A stretch of DNA of 64,000 nt from Bacteroidaceae bacterium. Lineage in GTDB: Bacteria > Bacteroidota > Bacteroidia > Bacteroidales > Bacteroidaceae. The notes below the pieces were generated by a model. It was not told the origin of the DNA, did no database searches, and saw only the letters and a program-made list of their open reading frames with translations. A program made the position numbers and the translations under genes. The DNA is taken from contig JAILDV010000046.1 in NCBI GenBank assembly GCA_024688885.1, forward strand, positions 29,141 through 93,140, written 5' to 3'. Position 1 is the first letter of the stretch, and each line of letters begins with the position of its first letter. Positions 1-8,324 of the stretch are shown here, piece after piece.

Positions 1-1523
1 CGACGTTCCTCACGCCCCAATCTGATGCAATGATTGGTTGGAAGGGCACGAAGCCCAGTTATGAGGAGGGTTATGGCTATGACGAGCCGATGAACAAGCG
101 GAGCCAGTATGGACATGGATATACGTTCCCAGGGTTGTTCCATATCGGGAACGCGTGGGTGCTGGTGTCGGAGACGGGTGTGGATTCACGCTATTGTGCT
201 TCACGTCTCAGCGACATGAAGGGTGACGGTCTCTACACCTTGGAGTTCCCCATGCCGGAGGAGAACAACGGTAACGGTACGGTGGAGCCAGCGTTTGCCC
301 TGCCCGGTGCAACTCCTTGGCGCACTATTACGGTGGGTACATCGCTGAAGCCTATCGTGGAGACAACGATTCCTTGGGACTATGTAGAGGCTCGTTATGA
401 CACGCCTCATCATTATGAGTTTGGTAAGGGTACATGGAGCTGGATTGTGTGGCAGGACAACTCCATCAACTACGACGATCAGGTGAAGTACATCCAGCTG
501 TCGAAGGCGATGGGCTTCAAGTATGTGCTGATTGACAACTGGTGGGACACGAACATCGGTGAAGAGAAGATGACGGAGCTGGTGAAGTATGCGCAGAGCC
601 AAGGTGTGGATGTGTTCCTATGGTACAGCTCCAGCGGTTGGTGGAACGATATTGAGCAGGGACCTATCAATGTGATGAGCGACCCCATCAAGCGTAAGCA
701 GTATATGCGTTGGATGAATCTGATTGGTGTGAAGGGCATCAAGGTGGATTTCTTTGGTGGTGACAAGCAGGAGACGATGCGCCATTATGAGCAGATTCTT
801 TCTGACGCTGATGACAACCACATCATGGTCATCTTCCACGGATGCACGATTCCCCGTGGATGGGAAAGGATGTACCCCAACTATGTGGGCAGTGAGGCGG
901 TGCTGGCTTCGGAAAACATCTATTTCAGTCAGGGCGCTGCGGACAAGGAGGCTAAAGATGCTGCCACGCATCCGTTCATCCGTAATGCCATTGGTTGCAT
1001 GGAGTTCGGTGGCTGTTTCATGAACCGCCACATCCGCAAGGGTAACCGTGGGGGCAACACCCGCAAGACTTCGGATTGCCACGAACTTGCCACTTGCATC
1101 CTTTTCCAGAATCCTATCCAGAACTTCGCCATCACGCCCGAGAATCTCCCAGCTGACGGTACTGACATGTCAACCATCGACTACAACGCCCCCGGTGCTC
1201 CTGCTCCTGCCATCAGCATGGACTTCCTCAGAGATGTGCCGACCACATGGGACGAAACGGTGTTCATAGATGGTTACCCGGGCAAGTATTGTGTGCTTGC
1301 CCGCAGGAATGGTGACACGTGGTATATAGCAGGCAATAATGCCACGGGCGCACCGCTTACTCTCAAACTGAATCTTCCCATGCTGCAGAAGGGTGACAAG
1401 GCAACACTCTATAGCGACAACCTCAAAGACCGTGAGCCTCAGAAGACGGAACTGAAAGTGAGCAACCCGAAAGCTGTCAGTGTCACGATGGTGGATCAGG
1501 GAGGATTTGTGATTATTAAGTGA
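1..1523 (+). CDS. Glycoside hydrolase family 97 protein (5' end outside window)
   Basis: The reading frame is open to the left edge, so the N-terminus is missing; about 507 codons are visible. The sequence matches the catalytic and C-terminal part of GH97 alpha-glucoside/alpha-galactoside hydrolases: a TIM barrel with YVLIDNWWD and VFLWYSSSGWW strands, then a C-terminal beta domain. Counted from the first internal Met (base 30), IKVDFF places an Asp at about residue 240, where retaining GH97 enzymes (alpha-galactosidase type) have their nucleophile; inverting SusB-type enzymes lack it. GSEAVLASE lies downstream and probably supplies Glu residues for acid/base or calcium binding. A retaining alpha-galactosidase-like activity is an inference. 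These enzymes are normally periplasmic. The stop codon lies inside a heptamer repeat tract. aroB follows after 109 bp and is functionally unrelated. Confidence 0.88.
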   Translation, partial: TFLTPQSDAMIGWKGTKPSYEEGYGYDEPMNKRSQYGHGYTFPGLFHIGNAWVLVSETGVDSRYCASRLSDMKGDGLYTLEFPMPEENNGNGTVEPAFALPGATPWRTITVGTSLKPIVETTIPWDYVEARYDTPHHYEFGKGTWSWIVWQDNSINYDDQVKYIQLSKAMGFKYVLIDNWWDTNIGEEKMTELVKYAQSQGVDVFLWYSSSGWWNDIEQGPINVMSDPIKRKQYMRWMNLIGVKGIKVDFFGGDKQETMRHYEQILSDADDNHIMVIFHGCTIPRGWERMYPNYVGSEAVLASENIYFSQGAADKEAKDAATHPFIRNAIGCMEFGGCFMNRHIRKGNRGGNTRKTSDCHELATCILFQNPIQNFAITPENLPADGTDMSTIDYNAPGAPAPAISMDFLRDVPTTWDETVFIDGYPGKYCVLARRNGDTWYIAGNNATGAPLTLKLNLPMLQKGDKATLYSDNLKDREPQKTELKVSNPKAVSVTMVDQGGFVIIK

Positions 1524-1546
1524 AAAGTGAAGAGTGAAAAGTGAAA
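1519..1546. repeat. Heptamer tandem repeat (AGTGAAA)x4
   Basis: Four consecutive 7-base units (AGTGAAA, AGTGAAG, AGTGAAA, AGTGAAA). The first contains the TGA stop codon of the GH97 gene. Confidence 0.85.
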
Positions 1547-1596
1547 AATCTAAGTCACCTGCCATGTGGGGTGTAGGCGTCGCATTAGCCTAATTT

Positions 1597-1624
1597 TCAA
1601 CTGTCAACTGTCAATTATCAACTT
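1597..1624. repeat. Heptamer tandem repeat (TCAACTG-type) upstream of aroB
   Basis: Four 7-base units (TCAACTG, TCAACTG, TCAATTA, TCAACTT) end 8 bases before the aroB start codon, so they occupy the position of the ribosome entry region. Confidence 0.8.
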
Positions 1625-1632
1625 AAAATTTC

Positions 1633-2679
1633 ATGGCAAATAAGGTAGTTATTTCGACGAATATAGCGCAAGCACTGACGGAGGCTGTGGGAGAGGTGAA
1701 GCACGACAGGCTGTTTCTCCTGATGGATGAAACCACCCATCAATTGTGTCTGCCTGTGGTCAAGGACATCCCCTGCCTCAGTGAGGCTATACATATCATT
1801 ATTGGTGCCACTGACACCCACAAGACATTGGACACGCTGGCAAAGGTGTGGACAGAACTGGGCAATGGAGGTGGTACCCGCCACTCACTGATGGTGAATC
1901 TCGGTGGAGGTATGGTCACCGACCTCGGTGGCTTTGCTGCCAGCACGTTCAAGCGTGGCATCAAATACATCAACATCCCCACCACACTCCTCAGTATGGT
2001 GGATGCCAGTGTGGGTGGAAAGACGGGCATCAACTTCAATGGTCTGAAAAATGAAATCGGCGTGTTCAATGCTCCTGAGACCGTGATTCTCGACGCGGAG
2101 TTCCTGAAGACGCTCGACCATGAGAATATCCTTTCAGGCTATGCCGAGATGTTGAAGCATGGACTCATCTCCAATAACGAGCACTTTGCGGAACTTCTTA
2201 ATTTTGACCTCAACTCCATTGACTATCAGCACCTTGCTCAAATGGTGGGCACCTCCGTTGCTGTGAAGGAGCGCATTGTGGAGGAAGACCCGCTGGAACA
2301 TGGCATCCGTAAGGCTCTGAACCTCGGACATACAGCAGGTCACGCTTTCGAGAGTTGGGCACTGAGCCGCAAACCCTATCTGCATGGTTATGCGGTGGCT
2401 TGGGGACTCATCTGCGAACTCTATTTTTCTTGCATCAAGACTGGATTCCCCACTGACAAGATGCGCCAGACGGTGCGTTTCATCAAGGAGCATTATGGCA
2501 TCTTGCCCGTCACCTGCGATGACTACGAGGAGTTGTATGGCTACATGACGCACGACAAGAAGAACACTGCTGGTATCATCAACTTCACCCTTTTGGGAAA
2601 CATTGGAGACATCCGCATCAACCAGACAGCCAATAAAGAGGAGATCTTTGAAATGCTGGACTTCTTTAGGGAAAGTTGA
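1633..2679 (+). CDS. aroB: 3-dehydroquinate synthase
   Basis: 348 aa, normal length for AroB. The enzyme converts DAHP to 3-dehydroquinate with NAD and a divalent metal, the second step of the cytoplasmic shikimate pathway. The NAD-binding glycine-rich segment GGGMVTDLGGF and the following NIPTTLLSMVDASVGGKTG block (about residues 92-136) are diagnostic. Metal ligands are expected from the Glu in GYAEMLKHG and the His residues in NLGHTAGHAFE and KPYLHGYAV, all visible. The ATG at 1633 starts a typical N-terminus and sits just after a heptamer repeat. rfbC follows after 28 bp on the same strand, so co-transcription is possible. Confidence 0.97.
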   Translation: MANKVVISTNIAQALTEAVGEVKHDRLFLLMDETTHQLCLPVVKDIPCLSEAIHIIIGATDTHKTLDTLAKVWTELGNGGGTRHSLMVNLGGGMVTDLGGFAASTFKRGIKYINIPTTLLSMVDASVGGKTGINFNGLKNEIGVFNAPETVILDAEFLKTLDHENILSGYAEMLKHGLISNNEHFAELLNFDLNSIDYQHLAQMVGTSVAVKERIVEEDPLEHGIRKALNLGHTAGHAFESWALSRKPYLHGYAVAWGLICELYFSCIKTGFPTDKMRQTVRFIKEHYGILPVTCDDYEELYGYMTHDKKNTAGIINFTLLGNIGDIRINQTANKEEIFEMLDFFRES

Positions 2680-2707
2680 ATGTTATTATATTTAATAAGG
2701 AATAGTT

Positions 2708-3277
2708 ATGATTAACGTGATTGACACTGAGATAGAGGGTGTGAAGATTATTGAGCCTAAGCTCTTTGGCGATGCTCGGGGATACTTCTTCGAGTCGTTC
2801 TCGCAGCGTGAGTTTGAAGAGAAGGTGTGCAAGACGGTGTTTGTGCAGGACAACGAGAGCCAGTCGGTGGCTGGTGTGGTGAGAGGCTTGCACTTTCAGA
2901 AACCTCCGTTCACACAGGCGAAATTAGTGCGTGTGGTGAAGGGCGCTGTGCTGGATGTGGCTGTGGACATTCGCAAGGGAAGTCCTACGTTTGGCAAGCA
3001 TGTGGCATGTCTGCTTTCAGCGGAGAATCATCGTCAGTTCTTTGTGCCTCGTGGTTTTGCACACGGATTCGCTGTGTTGAGCGATGAGGCTGTATTCCAA
3101 TATAAATGTGATAATTACTATGCCCCTCAGAGTGAGGGCGCCATTGCGTGGGATGACCCAGATTTGGGCATAGACTGGCAAGTGCCTACGGAGAACCGCA
3201 TCCTCTCGGAGAAAGATGCGCATCACCCACGACTGAAGGATGCCGAACTGGTGTTCGACATCAACGTGCCTATTTGA
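2708..3277 (+). CDS. rfbC: dTDP-4-dehydrorhamnose 3,5-epimerase family protein
   Basis: 189 aa, full length for RmlC/RfbC. It epimerises dTDP-4-keto-6-deoxyglucose at C3 and C5 on the way to dTDP-L-rhamnose, a precursor of surface polysaccharide. Cupin-fold motifs are clear: FGDARGYFFESF near residue 20, RGLHFQ with the catalytic His near residue 62, VAVDIRKGSPTFGK, and FVPRGFAHGFAVLSD near 120. No rfbA, rfbB or rfbD lies beside it; the gene sits between aroB and a convergent glycosyltransferase, so the remaining rhamnose genes would be elsewhere. Related epimerases acting on other dTDP-sugars look alike, so the exact product is less certain than the family. Confidence 0.92.
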   Translation: MINVIDTEIEGVKIIEPKLFGDARGYFFESFSQREFEEKVCKTVFVQDNESQSVAGVVRGLHFQKPPFTQAKLVRVVKGAVLDVAVDIRKGSPTFGKHVACLLSAENHRQFFVPRGFAHGFAVLSDEAVFQYKCDNYYAPQSEGAIAWDDPDLGIDWQVPTENRILSEKDAHHPRLKDAELVFDINVPI

Positions 3278-3289
3278 TTCAGATTGTAA

Positions 3290-4294
3290 TTATGCTTTTC
3301 TGGAAGATTTGTCCAATGCAATTCTAAGGGCAATCTTCCAAGCATCCTTACCTCCCAACATCGTGTAGAAGCGGAGGAGGTTGCCGATGAACTTTTGACT
3401 GGCAGTCGGGTTGAAGTTGTCTTTTCTGAAAAGGGTTAATGACTTGACCGCCAATTTGTAGTTGTTGGACTTACCCCTTGACTTTTCACGTTGCATGTGT
3501 CCTAACAGGATGCTGGTGCGCAGATAGAGTGGATACATCAGCAGGTCGAGATGTGGATAGAGGCATGACAAATGCTGTGCGTGATAGTGAGAGAGGGGTT
3601 GAAGTATAGAAGACTGCATATCGTTGATGGCCGCCATCAAGGTGCGGTTGAAGTTCTTGTAGTTCAGAGAATAATTGTCACTCAGCACACTGTCCTTGCT
3701 GGCAATGATTTCGTGGAAAGCTTTCTCCTTGAACCACAAAATTTTGGGCTGATGCAACATCACACGTAAGCCCAGTTCCCAGTCTTCCCAAGCACGACAA
3801 GCCGTGTTCCAAGCACCGATGGACTTCAAGAAATCTGTACGGAACAGCATGTTTGCAGTACCTAACACATCACCCAAAATCTGCACACGTGGGTCTTCGG
3901 TAGGGATGTAGGTGCGGATGAAGGACTTGCCGTTGACCACCCGTTTGGTGGGGACTGCAATCATGTCATAACCTTCGACGTTGGCATTGTAGAAAGTGGA
4001 CATGAAGTTGTAGTCGAAGATATCATCGCTGTCAAAGAAATACACCCATTCGGTCTTGCAAGACTTGAGTCCCTTGTTGCGTGCAGCGGCAGCACCGGGG
4101 AAGGTCTCTCGGAGAAGCGTGGTGTTGGGACGGTTCTTGATGTATTGTTCGCAGAACTGGTATGTGCCGTCCGTGCTTTCGTTGTCCACAATGATGACCT
4201 CCTTGGGAGCGATGCCCGATTTCAGAATGCTGTCGAGCGTCTTTCCTATGTGATCTCGTCTGTCTTTTACAGGGATGATAACGGTGATGTCCAT
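3290..4294 (-). CDS. Glycosyltransferase family 2 protein
   Basis: 334 aa. The N-terminal GT-A domain has the family 2 signature: VIIPVKDRRDHI at the start, VIIVDNESTDGT near residue 35, then the nucleotide-sugar/metal motif FFDSDD near residue 90 and WEDWELGLR near 170 as the likely catalytic acidic patch. The C-terminal third is helical and not recognised. No strong membrane segment is seen, so it is probably a cytoplasmic enzyme adding a sugar to a lipid-linked glycan. It converges with rfbC and is divergent from another glycosyltransferase at 4447, suggesting a small polysaccharide cluster. Donor and acceptor cannot be read from the sequence. Confidence 0.9.
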   Translation of the reverse strand: MDITVIIPVKDRRDHIGKTLDSILKSGIAPKEVIIVDNESTDGTYQFCEQYIKNRPNTTLLRETFPGAAAARNKGLKSCKTEWVYFFDSDDIFDYNFMSTFYNANVEGYDMIAVPTKRVVNGKSFIRTYIPTEDPRVQILGDVLGTANMLFRTDFLKSIGAWNTACRAWEDWELGLRVMLHQPKILWFKEKAFHEIIASKDSVLSDNYSLNYKNFNRTLMAAINDMQSSILQPLSHYHAQHLSCLYPHLDLLMYPLYLRTSILLGHMQREKSRGKSNNYKLAVKSLTLFRKDNFNPTASQKFIGNLLRFYTMLGGKDAWKIALRIALDKSSRKA

Positions 4295-4316
4295 GTTGAT
4301 AGAATTATTTTGGTTG

Positions 4317-4324
4317 CAAAGATA
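4317..4324 (-). promoter_or_regulatory. -7 box for the GT2 gene
   Basis: Minus-strand TATCTTTG matches the Bacteroidetes -7 consensus TAnnTTTG, 22 bp upstream of the GT2 start codon. The expected -33 region lies in the heptamer tract 4333-4360. Confidence 0.6.
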
Positions 4325-4332
4325 AGTAATTT

Positions 4333-4360
4333 AAACTAAAAACTAAAAACTAAAAACTAA
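4333..4360. repeat. Heptamer tandem repeat (AAACTAA)x4
   Basis: Four perfect copies of AAACTAA lie between two divergent glycosyltransferase genes. They cover the spacer and -33 region of the leftward promoter. Confidence 0.9.
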
Positions 4361-4419
4361 AAGTTTTAATAACTGGTCTTTTTTTGTAGGTGCAAGTATA
4401 CTTTTACGTTTAGTTTTCC

Positions 4420-4427
4420 TACCTTTG
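4420..4427 (+). promoter_or_regulatory. -7 box for the glycosyltransferase at 4447
   Basis: TACCTTTG is a perfect TAnnTTTG element 19 bp before the ATG. No clear -33 TTTG was found at the usual distance. Confidence 0.6.
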
Positions 4428-4446
4428 CAAAAATTATAGGAAAAAG

Positions 4447-5541
4447 ATGCGGATTCTTCTGTTAGGTGATTATTCCAATGTGCATGCAACACTTGCCGAG
4501 GGTTTCAAAGCCTTGGGGCATGAGTGTGTGGTGGCCAGCGATGGTGACGGATGGAAGGATTATCCGCGTGATATTGATTTGAAACGTGCATATGGTTTGA
4601 AGGGCAATGCCAGTTACTTGTGGCGACTGGTGAAGGCTTTGCCACAGATGAAAGGATTCGATGTGGTGCAGCTCATCAACCCGATGTTTCTGGAACTGAA
4701 AGCAGAACGCATCTTCCCCATATACAAGTATTTGCGCCGTAATAACAAGAAGGTGGTGTTGGGCTCTTTCGGCATGGATTATTATTGGGTGTATGTAAAC
4801 TCCTATCAGCGCCCTCTCCGATACAGCGATTTCAACTTCGGCGACACTGTCCGAACGGATGAAGAGGCGGAACTGTATCGCCGTGAATGGGTTGGCACTG
4901 CAAAAGAAAGGCTCAATAGGATGATTGCCGACGACTGTGACGGCATCACTGCGGAACTTTACGAATATTGGGTGACTTATCAACAGTTTAAGGACAAGAT
5001 GAGGTTCATCCCAGCCCCCATCAAGATGCCACATGCGAGGGCAGAAGGTTCTTACAGGAAGAATGGGGTGGTGAAGCTATTTGTGGGCATCAGTAAGAAT
5101 CGAAGTGCCTACAAGGGTACGGACATTATGCTGAAAGCAGCGCAAGCTGTGCAGGAGAAGTATCCTGAGCGGGTGCAGTTGCAAGTGGCTGAGGGTGTTC
5201 CTTTTGCCCAATATCAGGAGATGCTGAATGGCTCAGATGCCATTCTCGACCAACTCTACAGCTACACTCCAGCCATGAATTCCCTTTTGGCGATGTCGAA
5301 AGGTATCATCAACATCGGAGGTGGAGAACCTGAAAACTACGAGATTCTGGGTGAGGAGGAACTGCGCCCCATTGTCAATGTGCAACCCACCTACGAAAGC
5401 TGCTACGAGGAAATTGAGCAATTGGTGCTTCACCCTGAGCGTATTCCTCAACTTCAAGAACAGAGCATCGCCTATGTGAAGAAGCACCATGATTACATCA
5501 AAGTGGCGCAGCAGTACTTAGACTTCTACACCACTTTGTAA
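4447..5541 (+). CDS. Glycosyltransferase, GT-B fold (GT4-like)
   Basis: 364 aa. The N-terminus MRILLLGDYSNVHATLAEGF resembles the acceptor-binding Rossmann domain of GT-B glycosyltransferases. The second domain begins near residue 208 with VKLFVGISKNRSAYKGTDIMLKAA, where a donor-binding loop is expected, and IINIGGGEPENYEILGEEELRPI near residue 280 resembles the nucleotide-binding region. The usual EPFG-type E-x7-E motif is not clearly present, so the family assignment is only at fold level. No signal peptide or membrane segment is seen. It is divergent from the GT2 gene and probably acts in the same surface glycan pathway. Substrates are unknown. Confidence 0.75.
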   Translation: MRILLLGDYSNVHATLAEGFKALGHECVVASDGDGWKDYPRDIDLKRAYGLKGNASYLWRLVKALPQMKGFDVVQLINPMFLELKAERIFPIYKYLRRNNKKVVLGSFGMDYYWVYVNSYQRPLRYSDFNFGDTVRTDEEAELYRREWVGTAKERLNRMIADDCDGITAELYEYWVTYQQFKDKMRFIPAPIKMPHARAEGSYRKNGVVKLFVGISKNRSAYKGTDIMLKAAQAVQEKYPERVQLQVAEGVPFAQYQEMLNGSDAILDQLYSYTPAMNSLLAMSKGIINIGGGEPENYEILGEEELRPIVNVQPTYESCYEEIEQLVLHPERIPQLQEQSIAYVKKHHDYIKVAQQYLDFYTTL

Positions 5542-5569
5542 CGTATCCGAATAATATATGATGCGTTTT

Positions 5570-5601
5570 CCCTCGCTCCATCATCACTGACAGGGCGAGG
5601 G
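5570..5601. terminator. Possible hairpin between convergent genes
   Basis: CCCTCGC (5570-5576) pairs with GCGAGGG (5595-5601) around an 18-base loop. It lies between the ends of a rightward glycosyltransferase gene and a leftward blaR1-like gene. There is no good T-tract, so this is weak. Confidence 0.3.
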
Positions 5602-5652
5602 GTGTACACTTAGAGCTTAACTAATCTTTGATAAATTACTAACACGTGTATG

Positions 5653-7680
5653 CTATTGTAGACGGAAAGTAACCGGGAGGGTGTACTTCAACCGAACCAC
5701 CTGACCACGTTGCTTGGCGGGTGTCCAGTTGGGCATTCCGCGAAGGACTCTGAGGGCTTCTATGTTCAGCGCACCATAGGCTTCCTGTGGAATATCGTTT
5801 CCTTCAGCTGTTGTGCCCTGTGCATTGACAGCGATGCCATCTGATACGGGTTTCGCGTCCTTGACGACCTTGAAGTTGCTGAGTGAACCGTCTTTCTCGA
5901 TGACGAATTGTACGAGGATACGTCCCTGAACACCATGCTCTGCGGAAATCTTAGGATAGCGGATGTTCTGGGCAAGGTACTGCATGAGGGCTGCCGGACC
6001 GCCGGGATACTGCGCTGGCTCTTCAACGACTTCGAAGATGGGATCATCGTGGATGGCGTTCTGGATGGTAGGTGGTTCAACATTCCATGTGGCAAGTTTT
6101 TCCTGATCATCTCCTACTGCTTTGTAGTATTCCCTGCCGTTCACAAGGATTTTCTGAACCTTCTTGCCGTTGATGGAGTAAGAGCCGTCCTCGTTCTTCT
6201 GAACGCCTGGGAGCCTATCCACAAATGAGGATTTCACCTTGATCTCAATCACTCCATTCTTGCCTTTCTCGCCATAGACGGCTGTGGCGGCTCCATCCTT
6301 GAGGACGGTGATGCTCTCAACATCATCTTCCTTAATGTTAAGGGCTTTGGAGATGGCTTCATTGTCGAGCGTCCTGATGTCGGCAGGAAGATTGATTTCG
6401 ACACCATTGACGATCACGAGTGGGTTGTCGTCATCAGGAGCTGTTGATGCTTCTTGGGTGTGGATGACGATGATGCCGTGCTTTTCCTTGTAGTTGTACT
6501 TTGCCGTTCCTTTCTCGGTCTTCAGCATTTCAAACTTGGAATTGGCGAGCAACGTCTTGTAGTTTCTCAGTTCGGCTTCAGTGGCTTGTCGCCCATCGAT
6601 GAACACATATTCAGCGGTGCACTCGAAGAAGCCGTCGGCAGGCTTTCCTTCATGAGTGAAGCCAGTGATTCTGCCATACTGGTCAACGACGGGATGGATG
6701 GCGAAAGGCGTTTCGTCAACACTTTCCACGGTCGTGAGCACATTCTCTGTCACCTCGTTGATGGTTGGCACGTTGGTGGTTTCCAATGTCTTCACCATAT
6801 CTTCCACGGGGTCGGTCTCAATAGGTGTGGCGAAGGTATTGATCGTCAATGCCGCCACGGGGATGGCGCAAAGTGCTTTGAGCATGAGCCATCGGTTAGA
6901 AGGTTTCTGGTACATCATAATAATACGTTTTTTGAGTGAGCCGTGATTCAGATTGTTGGTGAAAGGCTGCAGTCGATTCCCGACCACCTTCATCACGAGA
7001 AGTTGTTGATATGATTTTGCATCGATGCCTTGATTGATAACAGCCTGGTCTGCCTCATATTCATGCACCGCCTTGAGGTCGCGACTGAGGAACCAGATGA
7101 AAGGGTTGAACCACATGAGGGTCTTCATGCCTTGGAGCAGCAGGAGGTCGTAGGTGTGTCCCAAGCGGATATGCTCCTGCTCGTGGGTGAGGATATACTG
7201 ACGACTACTCTCATAGTCCTTCACACTCATAACGATGTAGCGGAAGATGCTGAAGGGAGGTACGTCGTTGTTGTGCAGAATGACGGTGTTGCCTTGTGAG
7301 TCGGTGTGTCGCACGCCGCTGCTCATGAAGCGGATGAGTGAGGTGGCTTGCACCAATGTGAGGATGAGTATGATGGTGACTCCAGCCAAGTAGATCCACG
7401 TGAGTGCTTGAATCCACGTGATGCCTTGTGCTTGCTGTGCTGTGACGATAATGGGGGTCGTGTCGTGCTCAATGTAGTTCTGCACGATGTACACCTCTTC
7501 GTTCAGGGTAGTGGGGTGGGAGGTGGTGAAGTGGAACATCGGCATGACGATCGACACGAGCATGATGCCCACCAGCATGCAACGGTTGAACCGATGGAAG
7601 GTTTCTTTGCTTAGAAAGATAAAGAAACAACTGTATAGGAGTGCCAGCGTGATGGCGGCTTTGATAACGTACAACATCAT
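5653..7680 (-). CDS. BlaR1-like M56 metallopeptidase with plug-like and TonB C-terminal domains
   Basis: 675 aa. The N-terminal part is a membrane-bound M56 peptidase: membrane segments near residues 5-22, 35-50 and 95-112, the zinc motif HEQEH at 166-170, and a downstream Glu in HEYEAD near 206-210. Another hydrophobic segment lies near 265-285. The rest is probably periplasmic: a segment near 424-490 (VIVNGVEINLP, ITVLKDGAATAVYGEKG) resembles a TonB-receptor plug domain, and the last 100 residues (YPKISAEHGVQGRILVQFVI, then a tail ending in LKYTLPVTFRLQ) match the TonB C-terminal domain. It lies 30 bp downstream of a blaI-like repressor, the classic sensor protease/repressor pair. M56 proteins inactivate their cognate BlaI-type repressor; the signal sensed here is unknown. 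No beta-lactam-binding domain is seen. Confidence 0.88.
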   Translation of the reverse strand: MMLYVIKAAITLALLYSCFFIFLSKETFHRFNRCMLVGIMLVSIVMPMFHFTTSHPTTLNEEVYIVQNYIEHDTTPIIVTAQQAQGITWIQALTWIYLAGVTIILILTLVQATSLIRFMSSGVRHTDSQGNTVILHNNDVPPFSIFRYIVMSVKDYESSRQYILTHEQEHIRLGHTYDLLLLQGMKTLMWFNPFIWFLSRDLKAVHEYEADQAVINQGIDAKSYQQLLVMKVVGNRLQPFTNNLNHGSLKKRIIMMYQKPSNRWLMLKALCAIPVAALTINTFATPIETDPVEDMVKTLETTNVPTINEVTENVLTTVESVDETPFAIHPVVDQYGRITGFTHEGKPADGFFECTAEYVFIDGRQATEAELRNYKTLLANSKFEMLKTEKGTAKYNYKEKHGIIVIHTQEASTAPDDDNPLVIVNGVEINLPADIRTLDNEAISKALNIKEDDVESITVLKDGAATAVYGEKGKNGVIEIKVKSSFVDRLPGVQKNEDGSYSINGKKVQKILVNGREYYKAVGDDQEKLATWNVEPPTIQNAIHDDPIFEVVEEPAQYPGGPAALMQYLAQNIRYPKISAEHGVQGRILVQFVIEKDGSLSNFKVVKDAKPVSDGIAVNAQGTTAEGNDIPQEAYGALNIEALRVLRGMPNWTPAKQRGQVVRLKYTLPVTFRLQ

Positions 7681-7710
7681 GGGATTGACAATTTAACGAT
7701 TTACAATGTA

Positions 7711-8097
7711 CTATTTGCTTTTAATCATTTCCATGATTTCCTGCAAATCCTTTTCCGACACTTCTTCCTGTTTGGCGAAGAAGGAGAGCATGGATTTGAG
7801 AGAGTTTCCGAAGAAGGTGCTCTTCACTTCTTTCATCACGCGGTTGGTGTATGCCTCCCTGCTGATGGTGGGTGTGAACACGAAGGTCTTGCCGCCTCCT
7901 TCCTGCTTACGCGACTGGATGAAGCCTTTGTTGGTTAATATCTTCAGGAATGTGGCGATGGTGGAGTAGGCGGGTTTGGGTTCAGGGTACTCTTCGATGA
8001 TTTCGTGGGTGGTCATCCCTTCCGCTTTCTCCCAAAGCACATTCATGATTTCCATCTCGGCTTTGGTCAGTTGTCTTTCTTCCTCGTTTCGTTTCAT
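7711..8097 (-). CDS. BlaI/MecI family transcriptional repressor
   Basis: 128 aa, full length. The winged-helix DNA-binding part is visible: RQLTKAEMEIMNVLWEKAEG, MTTHEIIEEYPEPKPAYSTIATFLKILTNKGF, then the wing, followed by a C-terminal dimerisation segment with TREAYTNRV-like features. Family members bind dyad operators as dimers and are released when a BlaR1-type protease cleaves them. The protein is paired with the M56 gene just downstream, and the promoter in front of it overlaps inverted TTTAGAT repeats, consistent with autoregulation. No beta-lactamase gene is adjacent, so the target genes may be envelope-stress functions (inference). Confidence 0.93.
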   Translation of the reverse strand: MKRNEEERQLTKAEMEIMNVLWEKAEGMTTHEIIEEYPEPKPAYSTIATFLKILTNKGFIQSRKQEGGGKTFVFTPTISREAYTNRVMKEVKSTFFGNSLKSMLSFFAKQEEVSEKDLQEIMEMIKSK

Positions 8098-8132
8098 GTT
8101 TATTTAATGTTTTAGATATTTTTATTTAAGTT

Positions 8133-8181
8133 TTTAGATTTTCTGTGGCAAAGGTAATCTAAACTTTTAGATAACTCCAAA
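8133..8181 (-). promoter_or_regulatory. Promoter of the blaI-like gene with overlapping operator dyad
   Basis: On the minus strand a -33 TTTG (8178-8181), a 21 bp spacer and a perfect -7 TACCTTTG (8149-8156) precede the repressor gene. An 8 bp perfect inverted repeat, TTTAGATT (8133-8140) and AATCTAAA (8156-8163), brackets the -7 box. More TTTTAGAT half-sites occur at 8110-8117 and 8165-8172. This fits an autoregulatory operator; the protein-site link is inferred. Confidence 0.65.
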
Positions 8182-8283
8182 TAAAAAGATGGAAAAATGC
8201 ACATTAAACGAGAAGTTTAACTTTTTTTGTTAGATATTCAGCGACTTTTATTAGATATTAAGAAGGGTATTGGGATTTTTTTG

Positions 8284-8291
8284 TACCTTTG
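8284..8291 (+). promoter_or_regulatory. -7 box for the gene at 8325
   Basis: TACCTTTG lies 33 bp upstream of the ATG. TTAGAT sites at 8230-8235 and 8251-8256 lie just upstream, so the same repressor may also act on this divergent gene. Confidence 0.55.
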
Positions 8292-8324
8292 ACGCGCAAA
8301 AAATGAACTATAAATAGTAGATAT

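Noticed and set aside
5653..7680. Beta-lactam resistance locus
   Set aside because: No penicillin-binding sensor domain and no beta-lactamase gene nearby.
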